Shown here: positions 28,193 through 39,302 of the stretch, in pieces
Layout of the letters: each line of letters opens with the position of its first letter
Position numbering within the stretch: the stretch's first letter is position 1
NCBI RefSeq assembly: GCF_022376445.1
Contig: NW_025954992.1
Coordinates: 1-64,000, forward strand
Source: Fomitopsis serialis
Lineage: Eukaryota > Basidiomycota > Agaricomycetes > Polyporales > Fomitopsidaceae
Reading direction: 5' to 3'
Length of the DNA: 64,000 nt
Program-made: the position numbers and the translations under genes
Notes under the pieces: generated by a model
What the model was told of the DNA's origin: nothing
The model's input: only the letters and a program-made list of their open reading frames with translations
The model's database searches: none

Positions 28193-30891
28193 ATGCACCA
28201 GCCTTCCCGCCCCATCTCCCCTACTCTGCCTGTCGAAAATGGGCCTGCTCATGCGCCCGACGATAACAAAGCCCTACCTGATCCCTACATCGAACGTCTG
28301 CGCGCCGCCTCCCTTGTCAAATCCCCCAACAAGCGAGTCAATGCCGAGCCCCTCTCCTCAGGCGTCCCCAACCCCTGGGACTCCCCCAGAGTCGCCTCGC
28401 CACCGAGCTACACGGGCATCTCTTACGCGGGTATGGCGTCCCGCCCTGCGACGCCTCCGGCGCTCCTCGCAATGAAGAAAGCGAACGGGAAGGCCGTCAC
28501 GCCGACGGAGCACAGTGAGACGGCCGGAAAAGAGGGCCCGGTTGCCGCGGAGCCGGTCCAGACGAAGTCGGAGATCATCGACGTCGACGCAGCGACCCCT
28601 GAGATGGTTATAAAAGGTATGTCTACCTTGCCCTACAGCGCCGGGCCCAGAACACTAGCTGACGCACCTTAAAAGAGGAGGAAGATCTTGAACTCAACGC
28701 GTTGGCCCTGCGACGCACCCGTTCGGAGAAACAGCAGATAGTAGCCAAAGTGAAAAACAAGAAGCAACGATCGAAGAAAAGTGCGAAGGCTGCGGGCAAA
28801 GCGCCAGCGAGCGTAGGGAAGGGTCTGCCGAGCTTGGTAACCTCGCCCGCGGCGGTCGTCCAGCCGCCTGACCTCCCTCAGGCCCAGCGTTCGACCAGCG
28901 ACATGCGCAAGCGGCGCCGAGTGTCCACAGACGTCGACGGCGACAATACGACGGCCGGAGCAACAACTCGCGCCCAGGAAGCCCCGGCAACGACAGGCCA
29001 ACCGAAGCAGTCCCGGTACGTGGTTGACATCGGGGAGATGATGGGCTTCCCGCGTTACGAACCGTCTCCGGGCCCTGACGACAACCGCGACGACCCGCCG
29101 GCGACCACCACGTCCGACATCGACCTTGAAATGCGAGACACTGATCCGTACGGAGAGCCCAGCAAACCAAGCCATGAGCCAGACTTTGCGATGAGGGTTA
29201 GCATTCCTCATACCTCCACTACCCGCGAACGACGCTCACACACTCCTTCTCTCTCATGTACCTACGACCCGGTCCCATAGAGCGCCATGAACACGCCGAG
29301 TTTCACCTACGCTAGGCGAGCGTCGGACGGCTCTTACTCGATGCGCAGAATCTACGCAGGCTTATCCGAACCCGAGTACCCGTACCTAGCCCGCACCACG
29401 GCCCTGCATGAAGGCGATATAGAAGACATGTACGAGGGCGCGAGTACCTCTGCACACCTGCCGATCTTCGGACAGGCAGGCCCGTCGAAGACCGGAGGAT
29501 CCAGCGAGCCCCCCCGACGCCAGGAACGTCCGCGGAGCGCAACTCCTAACGACGACCTGAGTACGTGCATGACCGTACGACAAGGCGACGTAAACTCACC
29601 CCAGCTCTACATACTAGGCCGACAAATGCGGGAGATTGAGACGGCCAGCCGGGCGCCGCGCCCTGTGTCCCGACAGCCCACCCATCTCTCACCGGCACCG
29701 GCGCCGCCCGCTCCTACACACGATGACAACGACGCGCTTTTCGGGCCCCGCAGGTCGCGCTCGCCATCGATACTCCACCCTCACCCAGTCCACTACGCCC
29801 CGGGCCCTTTCCCTAATTTCCCGGCCCCGGCGGGGCCCATCCAGCCTCTCGCGCCCGCTCAAGGCATGCCGCAGCCGGTCACGAGGACACGCCCGCCCCC
29901 AGGCGGCTGGCCACGCATCCAAGGAGCGGATTTCGACTTGGCGTACAGGAATGTGGCGCCTTCACAGGCAGAAGAATGGCGGAAGGCGACGGACTACCAC
30001 GTTTTCATTCATTTCCCGGGGCGCGGAGCGCACGACAAAGGAAACTTTAGTCGACTCTGTGCTGCGGATAACATCCTACGCGTATCCCTGAACATACCCA
30101 CCGCCTCCATCACCCAGCCCATCGCCGCCGTGGCCCCCACGAAGCCGAACTCCAGCCCAACGTACTACCGCGTCGGCAACCTGACTCAGGAACAACGCGA
30201 CCGCCTTTTGCGTGAGGGCTGGGCCTCCACCGCTGAAGGTACCTTTGGCGTAGTGTCGTCGGACTCCGTGCCACCGACTTTCCTGGCCTCCTTCCGGCAC
30301 CCCGAGAGGTTGTGCGTACCGCCGACGGAGGAGGGACTAACGGAAGGCTTCAAGAAGGGCATGATGAGCCCAGAGATGTACCAGTACGTTCGTACGATAC
30401 TTACGATTGACATCCGCACCGGCGGTAGATGGCGCCACCTCACGGTGGGCGAGGCGCACCGCTGCGTCATCGACTCGATCAAGGTCAAACTGATCTCCAT
30501 CCGGGACTCACGCGACGACGAGGAAGAACCAATCGCTTTCCTCTATATGGAGTCGCCGACCGCAGATGCAACTGAATGGATCTGCTTCCGCGAGCGCGTA
30601 CGCAGTTTCACCTTCGGCAGCCCGTATGCTGGTCCCCCCGAGCTCGTCACACGCGTGTTCTATTGCCTCTTCTGTCACTCCATAGACCACCCGACCCACG
30701 CGTGCACGGTCCCGACGACTCCCGGATGGAACGGCCCCTCCCTCGCAGACGTCCGTGACGCCCTCGCAGCCGATCGACGAGCGCAACACCCAGACCAGCG
30801 CGGTCGCGGAGGAAGAGGCGGACGCGGTGGCAGAGGCGGACGAGGGCGTGGAAACAGTCACGGCCGTCGCGGCGGTAGTGTCAACGAGTAG
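28193..30891 (+). CDS. LINE ORF1, gag-like RNA-binding protein
   Basis: Three collinear segments, 28193-28616, 28676-29196 and 29281-30891, join to exactly 852 codons including the stop. The first joint is a 59-nt intron-like sequence (GTATGT, branch-like CTGAC, ending AAAAG). The second is 84 nt (GTTAGC...CATAG) and keeps frame, with its last three bases an in-frame TAG. The N-terminal region is disordered and basic (KVKNKKQRSKKSAKAAGK). The C-terminal region carries one zinc knuckle, CLFCHSIDHPTHAC (CX2CX4HX4C), then an RGG-rich tail (GRGGRGGRGGRGRG). Such proteins coat element RNA in a ribonucleoprotein. Instead of splicing, one missing base near 28670 and readthrough or reinitiation at 29280-29287 could also explain the layout. 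Confidence 0.78.
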
Positions 30892-31534
30892 CAGTGTACG
30901 GGATATGCTTGAGGCCCTATGTTTCTTGGAACCTACGCACCCACCATGATATGACTGAGACCCCAATATCCTGTATACGCGTCTTATGAATGACGACGAT
31001 CTATTTCTCGTACATTCATCTTTGCACCAACCACATGAGACCTCAAGCTAAACAACATTTCTCAATATTCGACCCGAACAGCGTACGGAAAGCCCTGGCC
31101 CACATATACTGACCGTTCACGGGACAGGAAAGCCAGATCGCCTCCGTGACGCCGTATTAGTTTCTAACGGGCACTTCTAGACTTGTCCGGACTGAGAAGT
31201 CAAGCCGCGTAGCGGCGTGTCCCCTGAGGGAGCCAGGAGTGCTCCCCGCCCCCGGTGGATCGTTGTAGCCGGGAAGCGTACTTCAACGGCGACAAATCAT
31301 ACATTTAACACACACACGGACCGCAATACGACAATCGGTGCACCTCCCCTCCGCCCGAGAGAAACTGCCGCGTCCCCCGCCCGCGATGGGTTCAATGATC
31401 GAGCAGAGGGAACTGGAGACGGGGCCGCCCTCCGAGGTACACCAACAGAAACGGGTGGTGTACAGGGGTACACGGAGGGCTGCGTATCTCCGACCCCCAC
31501 ACAGGATGCCGAAACAGCAACAGACCCTGTTAGG
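30892..31534 (+). other. LINE ORF1-ORF2 spacer
   Basis: About 640 bp between the ORF1 stop and the first in-frame ATG of ORF2. The ORF2 frame is open from 31217 (GTG codon), so part of this may be translated if ORF2 starts by reinitiation or at a non-AUG codon. Confidence 0.5.
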
Positions 31535-34500
31535 ATGGAACGACCAATCCCATCTGGCCGTAAGACGAAGGCCAGCCTCCATATTGGAAGCCTAAACATG
31601 AATGGCAGGGGCTCCATTAGCGGGCCCCGAGATCAGAAGTGGAACACTATAAATCAGCTCCTCCGCGAGGAGAGACTAGGCATCCTCTGCCTACAGGAAA
31701 CACACCTTGATGCACATCATATGGAAACGATCAAGGACCTATATGGACGGCGCGTAAGGATATGGAATTCCGGCTCCGAGTCGACCACAACAACGCAAGG
31801 AGTAGCGATTATACTCAATCGTGAGCTAGTAGATGTCTCGAACGTTACTTTCAAAGAACTAATCCCAGGGAGAGCCGTCCTCCTCACGATGCACTGGCAC
31901 GCGGACGTGTCCATCACGATCCTGAATGTATATGCTCCTACAGTTCAAAGTGAGAACGCGATCTTCTGGTCCCGCTTACTACACATGGCGGAAAAGGGAC
32001 GCTTTAAGATCCCTGATATCCTTGTAGGCGACCTTAATGTCGTCGAGGAGGCAATAGACAGACTGCCGGCTAGAGAGGACTTCGCACCGGCGGTGGAAGC
32101 ATTTCGGGACTTCATCCGTTTCCTGGACCTATACGACGGTTGGAGACTCGCGGAACCCCACACGAAAGATTACACGTACCCCCAGAGAGGAAGTCTCTCC
32201 CGCTCCCGCCTAGACAGGATATACGCAACAGACTCTCTCATCCGAACCTCGCATACGTGGGAGATAAAGACTACCGGGGTTCCTACAGACCATAGGTTGG
32301 TCAGCGCGAAACTCAATACGGCGAACACGCCCTACCTCGGCAAAGGAAGATGGTCGATGCCCGCACACCTCATTGAGGACCACTGTTTCATCGACCAGGC
32401 AAGAGACCTGGGCCGAGCGGCGCTGAAGAAAATGCAAGCCCTAGGAAGCGGAGATGACGTGGAATGCAATGCATCCATTCAACTCCTCCACAAAAGCTTC
32501 AAGGATGATGTGCGGACGCTTGCCCGAAACCGTTTGAAACATAAGACCCCGAAGCTACAGGCCGAGATCAAACGCCTGCGAGAGCACATCCGGCAGGTGG
32601 AAAGTAACGGAGACTATTACGCCTCCGCAGGACTGCAGACAGACTCCGCAATCTTGCATAACAGGGTCCTTGAGCTTGAGAAGAAACGACATGCGCTTAC
32701 CAAGCTCACCACCACCGCCCGGTACGTCATTAATGCCGAGCGAGTATCTAAATATTGGTCGGATGTCAGCAGAGAGCGACGACCCCGAGACGTAATACAC
32801 ACCCTACGGGTCCCCGACGTAGACCCGCCTATTTTTGAATCTCGGTCCAGCAAAATGGCTACTCTCGCACGCGACTATCACGAAAAGGCACAAACCGTCG
32901 ACACACCCCTCTTCTCGAGGGACCAACAGACTGTCGAAACCGCACAAATTCTGGAAGCGGTGCCTAGCGCCCTCGAGAGAGGGGATGCCGACATGCTGAA
33001 TGAGGGAATAACCAGAACAGAAGTCAAGGACGCACTGAAGAAATCCCAATCAGGGAAGGCGCCGGGTTTGGACGGCATCCCGTACGAGTTCTGGAAAGTC
33101 TTCATGGGAGACTCTACGGAAGGAAAAGGTTTCAATAGCTTGGACTACCTGACCCTAGTCTTCGCGGACATCGAAAAGAACGGCCCAGCACCGGGCTGCG
33201 AGTTCACAGACGGATGGTTATGCCCCATATATAAAAAAGGAGACCGAAGAGAAATAGCGAACTACCGACCTATTACCCTCCTCAACTCGGACTACAAGGT
33301 GTATACCAGAGCACTAACATCGAGATTGGGACAGGTGGCCACCAAGTTGATCCACCGAGACCAAGCGGGATTTGTGCCTGGGCGCCATATCGAGGATCAG
33401 ACACAGACCTGCAGGGTCTTAGTCGACTATGCGGAGGCTACCGAGGAAGATGGGGTGATAGTGGCACTAGACCAAGAGAAAGCGTATGATAAAATAGATC
33501 ATACGTACCTATGGAAGACCCTGGAAGCCTTCGGCCTTCCGATGAAGTTTATTACAAGAATCCGCGCCCTGTATGCCACAGCGCGGACAAAGGTCATACT
33601 GAACGGCGAAAGCAGTGGCTACTTCACCGTAGTAAGAGGGGTACGACAAGGCGACCCCCTTTCATGCCTCCTTTTTGACATCGCCATCGAGCCGCTCGCG
33701 ATCTTACTGCGAAACTCGAGTCTGCGAGGATTCCACATCCCAGGAGCCTCAGACCGGCTGATTACCAAGCTTTTTGCGGACGACACATCGGCCTTTCTAT
33801 CCAAGGACGACGACTGGGCTGACCTCTGGGCCATCCTGAACAGGTGGTGTACAGCTTCTAGAGCGAAGTTCAATAACGGAAAGACAGAAGTTGTCCCGGT
33901 CGGCTCACCGGAATATAGGCAGTCTGTAGTGACCTCCCGCCGCCTGAATCCGGGCACAGCCACATCCGGGCTAATACCCCCCGATGTACATATTGCACGA
34001 GATGGGGAGCCCACACGAATCCTCGGGGCCTGGATCGGGAACCATGTGCAACAGACAGCCATCTGGACACCAGCCCTACAGAAAATTAGAGGCTTCCTCA
34101 AGAGATGGGGACAGTGCCGACCCTCCATGTTGGGAAGACGACACATCGTGCAAATGGGCCCTGGGGGCATATCGCAGTACCTGACAGTTGTTCAAGGCAT
34201 GCCAAAGTCGGTCGAGACCGAACTGAAAAAAATAGTACGAACCTTCGTGTGGAATTCACCGAGCATCCCGCCGGTAAACACAGCGACCTTGTGCCTTCCC
34301 GTTCGGAAGGGAGGCCTTGGGCTTCTGGACATTGAAGCCAGGAACGATGCGGTCGACCTAATGTGGCTCAAACGATACCTAACACTGACGACCGACCGCC
34401 CAATCTGGGCATACGCCATGGACGCGATCATAAACCTACATGCGAAAAGAGACACTGGCGAGATCAGGCCGAAAGCACAGATAAATGCGTACTTACAGAG

Positions 34501-36450
34501 CTGGGACCCGGCAGTGAGAGCCCGGTCAGGCCTCCCAATATATATCCGACGAATGTTCACGGCTGGAAAACGTTTTGGAGTGTGCCTTGAAGCCATCAAG
34601 GTGGGAGCGTCCCTCAAGAAACAACTACCAACGTGGTACCATATAGGGGCCACAAAGGCACTACGTAGGCTGAATAACACCAAGGTTAGCGACTGCCTCC
34701 GTGACATTCACGACGTTGTCATAGTATCAGACCTATTGGAGGCCACCAGATCGACCTGTGGCGAAAAGACAGTGACGCCGACGACGGTCTGGGAAGATAA
34801 TGATTGTCTGTGCCCTGAGTGCTCGGCCCTGAGATCGCGAGGGTGCGCCCACCCAGCGACCTGCAGAATAGCTGCTTTCCGAATCCTCGGGGAAATCCTA
34901 CCTAAGTGGAATCCATTGGTTCCAGATGTCACGGACGGCCTTACATTGACGACGAGGAGACATGAGAAGAACATAAGTGCAGTCCTCAAAGATGGCGATA
35001 TACTCACCTTTGACCCATCGGTCACATCGTCCGGGAACATCTCCGAGACTTTCCGGGCCTTCGTCACTAAAAGCACCTTGACCTGCCCCCCGACGATCAG
35101 GAGGCGTCCGGGCCGGCAGGTAGTAGAGGAGACCACGACAGCGCTGATCTTCAAACCCACTGGCAATGGTCGGGCACCAGGAGTGATAGCCCCGAGCATA
35201 GACTGGACGCATGCGGTCTTCTTTGGCCAGGACGACGACAGAAACGGCCTGGTGTGCCCTGATATAGACCCCATAACAACCACTGTTGCACCCGGGGAAC
35301 TCACCGCAGCGATGTACGCACTAGAACATACGCCACTTGACGCCCCTCTTTGCATCCTGGGTTTAAACGACGTCCTCACGAACCTGATTTTCGAAAGAGC
35401 CCCTGTCTGGGAAGCACAAGGCTGGATAGACACGCCGCTCGCTGGCCACCTACGGCCTCTACTCAACCGCCTGCGCCAGCGATGCGCGACCACGACATTT
35501 GGTCGAGTAACAGACGATGACACCTGGATGACCCTGGAGAAAGCGCGCCAGAACGCATCAGTCAGCCCCCGAAAGACTTCACCAGAGCAGACGCCCCATC
35601 GCGGGAACTCAACCCCCGTTTCGAATTAACGGGGGCCAGACTGGATGCTCTGACACAATCACTTGCTTACCGCGGTATCCTGGAGCAGAAAGGCACCGAG
35701 ACTAGGCGGCGAGCAACACAGAACCTGGCGACAGTGCGACTTCATGTACCACTAAAATCCCCGGTGTCGGACGGCACTATTTGGGCGAGCACGAGGCATA
35801 GGGACTTCAGTCGGACTTTCGTGACCTTCTTGTGGAAAATTATGCATGACGGCCTTAAATGTGGCCCGTACTGGAGTAAGATACACGGGTACGAAGATAG
35901 GGCGCAGTGCGCACACTGCGGCACCCTAGAGACTGTGCAGCACATCCTCCTTGAATGTGCAGCAATGGGCCAGTCCCGGATCTGGGCCATGGTTAGAGCG
36001 GTGTGGAGGAAAAAAGCTCCGGACTTACCCTGGCATGCACTCTCCATGGCAGACATACTCTCCCTAGGCCTAACGGCGTGGAAGGACAAGAAGGGCCGAA
36101 CACGCCCAGGTGCTACGAGACTTTGGCGGATCCTGATCTCCGAAGCCGTACACTTAATCTGGAAGCTAAGATGCGATAGAGTTATTGGCCACGCCGAAGA
36201 GGACGGATGGGAACACCGCGACGCGGAAGTGACAAACAAACTACAATATACACTGAACGCCAGATTAGCGCTGGATGTTGAAGCCGTACGAAGAAAGTAT
36301 GGTGACCTGGCGCTGAGACGAGACTTAGCCCTCGCCACGTGGAACAAAGTACTGCGGGATGAACCTGCCCTCCCGGATGACTGGACGAGATACAAGGGTT
36401 TTTTAGTGGGTAGAGCACCGGCCCTCCGAGTAGATCTCGAGCCGGATTGA
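31535..36450 (+). CDS. LINE ORF2: endonuclease, reverse transcriptase, RNase H-like
   Basis: The frame is open from 31217; the first ATG is 31535. The AP-endonuclease part shows SLNMNGRG, LCLQETHLDA, ITILNVYAPT, DILVGDLNVVEE, SRLDRIYATD and TDHRLVS. The reverse transcriptase shows GKAPGLDGIPYEFWK, YRPITLLNSDYKVYTRAL, DQAGFVPGRHIEDQT, RGVRQGDPLSCLLFDI and the catalytic KLFADDTSAFL (33767-33799). After the thumb come a Cys cluster (CLCPECSALRSRGCAHPATC) and a diverged RNase H-like part. The terminal zinc finger is CAHCGTLETVQHILLEC. The frame is broken by one missing base in CCCCC at 35566-35570; a sixth C gives SVSPPKDFTRADAPSREL and joins both halves. A programmed -1 shift is conceivable but the window's error pattern makes a miscall likelier. 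Confidence 0.93.
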
Positions 36451-36588
36451 CGAGCCCCACACTGGTTATTTGAATCGTGCGTAAGTAGCATTTTTCACCC
36501 TGGACCGGCGCCTACGGGGAAACTCGTACGCAGGCTGGGTGCTCTGGGATGACCCATTGTCATCTGCAGACACCCGTGAAGGCCCTCC

Positions 36589-36612
36589 AAAAAAAAAAAA
36601 AAAAAAAAAAAA
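36589..36612 (+). repeat. LINE poly(A) tail
   Basis: 24 consecutive As end the element and abut the right duplication, as expected for target-primed reverse transcription. Up to two As may belong to the duplication. Confidence 0.95.
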
Positions 36613-36626
36613 TTGGAGGCGTATGC
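36611..36626 (+). repeat. LINE target-site duplication, right copy
   Basis: Identical to 25077-25092. After it the DUF4246-like exon resumes in frame. Confidence 0.93.
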
Positions 36627-38424
36627 TTCCCTTCGTGACCCAGAGACCGGCATTCAGGTGAGCCTACACAATCATGAAAAGTGTGCGTATTCAAACTAAC
36701 CGAGAAAGCCTGGTCCGTACGAGCGGATATGGCAGTCTGATTAGCTCATCCCCGCGTCTCTGAGAACCGCTCTCATGTCTGCTGTGGCCCCTCTAGAAGC
36801 CATGCCCGACTCAAAGAAAGACTGGCACCCAGGCTCCGATGAGAGAATACTCGACCTCGTCCATCCATCTCTTTACCCGGTTGTTTATGGACGCACCGTC
36901 TCCAATGCATCTGGAACCCCACTGACGCCGCGGACGTCGAGTATCGTCCACAAAATGTTCGTCTCGGAGCACTTCCAATGGCTGCCCTCGGACTTCGACG
37001 TCGCGTACGACGGCACTGTCACGCTCGCGTCGCCATACATCAACAATATACACCCGGAGCACCATAAGCCGCTCATGGGCGTGATCCCGAAAGTGCTCAA
37101 GATGGCAGTTCCAATGTTCGAGTGGGTGCTCTCTGAGCTCGCGCGGAAACGCCAGCTCCCGACGCGTCTGGACTACAGAGGCAAGGGTTCTCTCGGATGC
37201 GTTTGGGAAGAAGGCGTGAGTGTCATCTCTTGCACTCTTCTACAACGCTTGTACCCACGCTCATCCTTTTCCGTCGTCCTTCAGAGTGAGCCGTACCCAG
37301 ATAACAAAGCCGACGACGTCATGTCCTCGAAAATCGACGTCTTCTGTTGCGTTGTGAGCAAGCCTTGGGCGGCTGAGTGCGACCGCATGTGGATCGCTGC
37401 CCGCAAACGCTGGAAGGAGGAGCACCGTAACGGCGATGTCAAGTTCAAATTTGAACCACTGGAGTATGAGCTATTCCCGGATTATCCGCATCACGATTAT
37501 GTACGCCGGTGTCTGAGTGAATGGTGCGACACGCTGCCGCATATATGGCCGGATAGTAAGCCGGCGTATGAGGATGGGCTTGCGAGGGTTCAGAAGAGGG
37601 TTAGTCTGAAGGGGAGACGGTTGCAGGTGATAGTAAAATTGGCGAATATTATGTTGACGACAGAGAAGCCGCAATACAGAGGTGGAACATGGCATGTGGA
37701 AGGTCGGTCTGACGCCTGGGCGAGACATGGAGACTGATTTTATGTTAACGCGGTAGGCATGGATAATGAGGCGATCGTGGCAACATTCATATACGTACGT
37801 GACCCCGATATCTGCCGTAGCATTTCACGACTCAATGTCCTTGGCAGTATTATGATTGCGAGAACATCACCGAGTCTACACTGTCCTTCCGCACCGCGAC
37901 GCAACAACCAAAGTATCATGCAAAATACGACGACTACTGCATGGAGCACCTCTATGGCATCAGCGAGCGAGTCTATTCCAACCGTGTCTAGTTGCAGAAC
38001 CAGCTAATGTCTTGTCAGCGACGAGCCTTGTGTACAAGTAGTCGGATGTGCGGTGACGAAAGAGCACCGCTGCCTCGCCTTCCCGAACATCTACCAACAC
38101 CTCGTCTCACCTTTCCGCCTCAAGGACAAGTTCAAGCCGGGCCACCGTAAGATTCTCGTATTTTTCCTCGTCGATCCCAACGTCAAAGTGCCGTCCGCGT
38201 CCGACGTCGGCCCGCAGCAGGAGGCGTGGATCCGATCCGCTTTGGGGACCACGCAGCTGTGGCAGAGGCTGCCCTCAGAACTGCGTGAAATGGTTTTGGA
38301 GGAGCTGGCTGCGGTGACGGAGGAACAGGCGAAGAAGTATAGAGAGGAGCTGATAGAGGAGCGGACAGCATTTGTGCAGACGGTGGATGAAGAGAGGTTC
38401 GGGAATACGTTCGATTTGTGGTGA

Positions 38425-39302
38425 GCCGTGTTTTTTCCCTACATGAGTGCCGGTGTGCTGACGGGATCTTCTTCCCAGTGGGCATTGAGTGTGGTGAGAG
38501 GCCAAGTCGCACCAACCCCGGGAGTCTTCCAGCAGTGAGGCAACGGGCTATTTTACCCCTACTCAGGCATATGAGCACTAGTACTCTTGTACCTGCCTTT
38601 GTCTGATTTTGACGCGCTGTAAATGCTATGACAGTCTACCATTAGTACGCATTGTCTGCCATCGTAACGTGCCAGACGTGAATTTATTAGATTGAGGAAA
38701 TGAACTGGGCCCTATGCACGAGGTCACCAATAGAGGGCACGATGCAATCGCTCTGGATTGGCCACATACTGGTGCCTGACTGGAACTAAGATTTTCCACT
38801 GCACTCTATCGGATCAACGAGACACGCCATGATTCCGAGTTGACGCGTCCGAGACGCGTCGGTGGCGCGTACGTCGCGCTTGTGGCTGTTGACGTACTCC
38901 GAGGCTGCGACGCGCGGTGCTCTCCTGCCAGTGTGATGACTGGTGACCAACTGGTGACTGTGGTACTCCTAATTCTTCAACCATCTGTGCAATGTAGGCA
39001 AAAATTGCGAACTTATGAATGACGTCCCAATAGTCAACCTCAAGTTCGTTCACGGCATCGCGCCACCTGCTCAGGATTCAGCATGCCAGCTTGGGACCGA
39101 ACTGTGGCAACGTTGGAAAGTTGGAATCGGTTCTCTGACAGTTTACATAGTCATTGCGTGCGAGTCCAGGCAAGGATCCGAGCACGAACATCCCGAAGAG
39201 CGCTTTCTTCCCCGACATTACATACTTGTCTGAGTCGGGCGTCTACACCGTCACGACGTGCGCCATTGTTCTCTTCGCACACCACCAGTCTATTCCTTTA
39301 GG
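38425..39302. other. Intergenic: 3' flank of DUF4246-like copy 2 and MSH3 promoter
   Basis: About 880 bp. Open frames of 60-80 codons on both strands show no family likeness. No repeat or clear motif was recognised. Confidence 0.5.

Larger units (their letters stand above)
25093..36612 (+). mobile_element. Full-length Tad-like non-LTR retrotransposon (LINE), about 11.5 kb
   Basis: The insert is bounded by a 14-16 bp duplication and ends in 24 As. It encodes, in order, a 191-codon upstream ORF, a gag-like ORF1 with a zinc knuckle, and ORF2 with AP endonuclease, reverse transcriptase, a Cys cluster, an RNase H-like part and a terminal zinc finger. This domain order fits fungal Tad-type LINEs. 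It lies in the same orientation as the host gene. At 11.5 kb it is much longer than the 6-7 kb I know for fungal LINEs, mostly because of a leader of 3.1 kb before ORF1. The + strand of the element, mainly the leader, is visibly poor in T. The intact duplication and nearly open ORFs suggest a recent insertion. Confidence 0.93.
24712..38424 (+). pseudogene. DUF4246-like gene, copy 2, split by a LINE
   Basis: The host gene lies at 24712-25092 and 36613-38424. Exon 1 ends LQLTENM at 25015, where copy 1 has a GT donor, but here the intron begins AT (25016-25017). Its second exon reads INYIMGELEAYA and is cut after the codon GCN at 25092. Beyond the insert it resumes SLRDPETGIQ. Deleting the insert and one duplication gives INYIMGELEAYASLRDPETG, matching copy 1 residue by residue. 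Just downstream, near 36740, PGPYERIWQSD is followed by an in-frame TAG where copy 1 has Arg. The remaining exons (36775-37737, about 37758-37980, 38040-38424) are open and conserved, including YINNIHPEHHKPLMG and KPGHRKILVFFLVDPN. The gene is inactivated by at least the insertion, and probably by the donor and nonsense changes too. Confidence 0.88.

Noticed and set aside
34708..35523. 271-codon antisense ORF in the LINE
   Set aside because: Shadow of ORF2; composition follows the complement of the RNase H-like region.
25093..36612. Possibility of an LTR retrotransposon
   Set aside because: No terminal repeats, no integrase or protease; poly(A) tail and endonuclease-RT order show a LINE.
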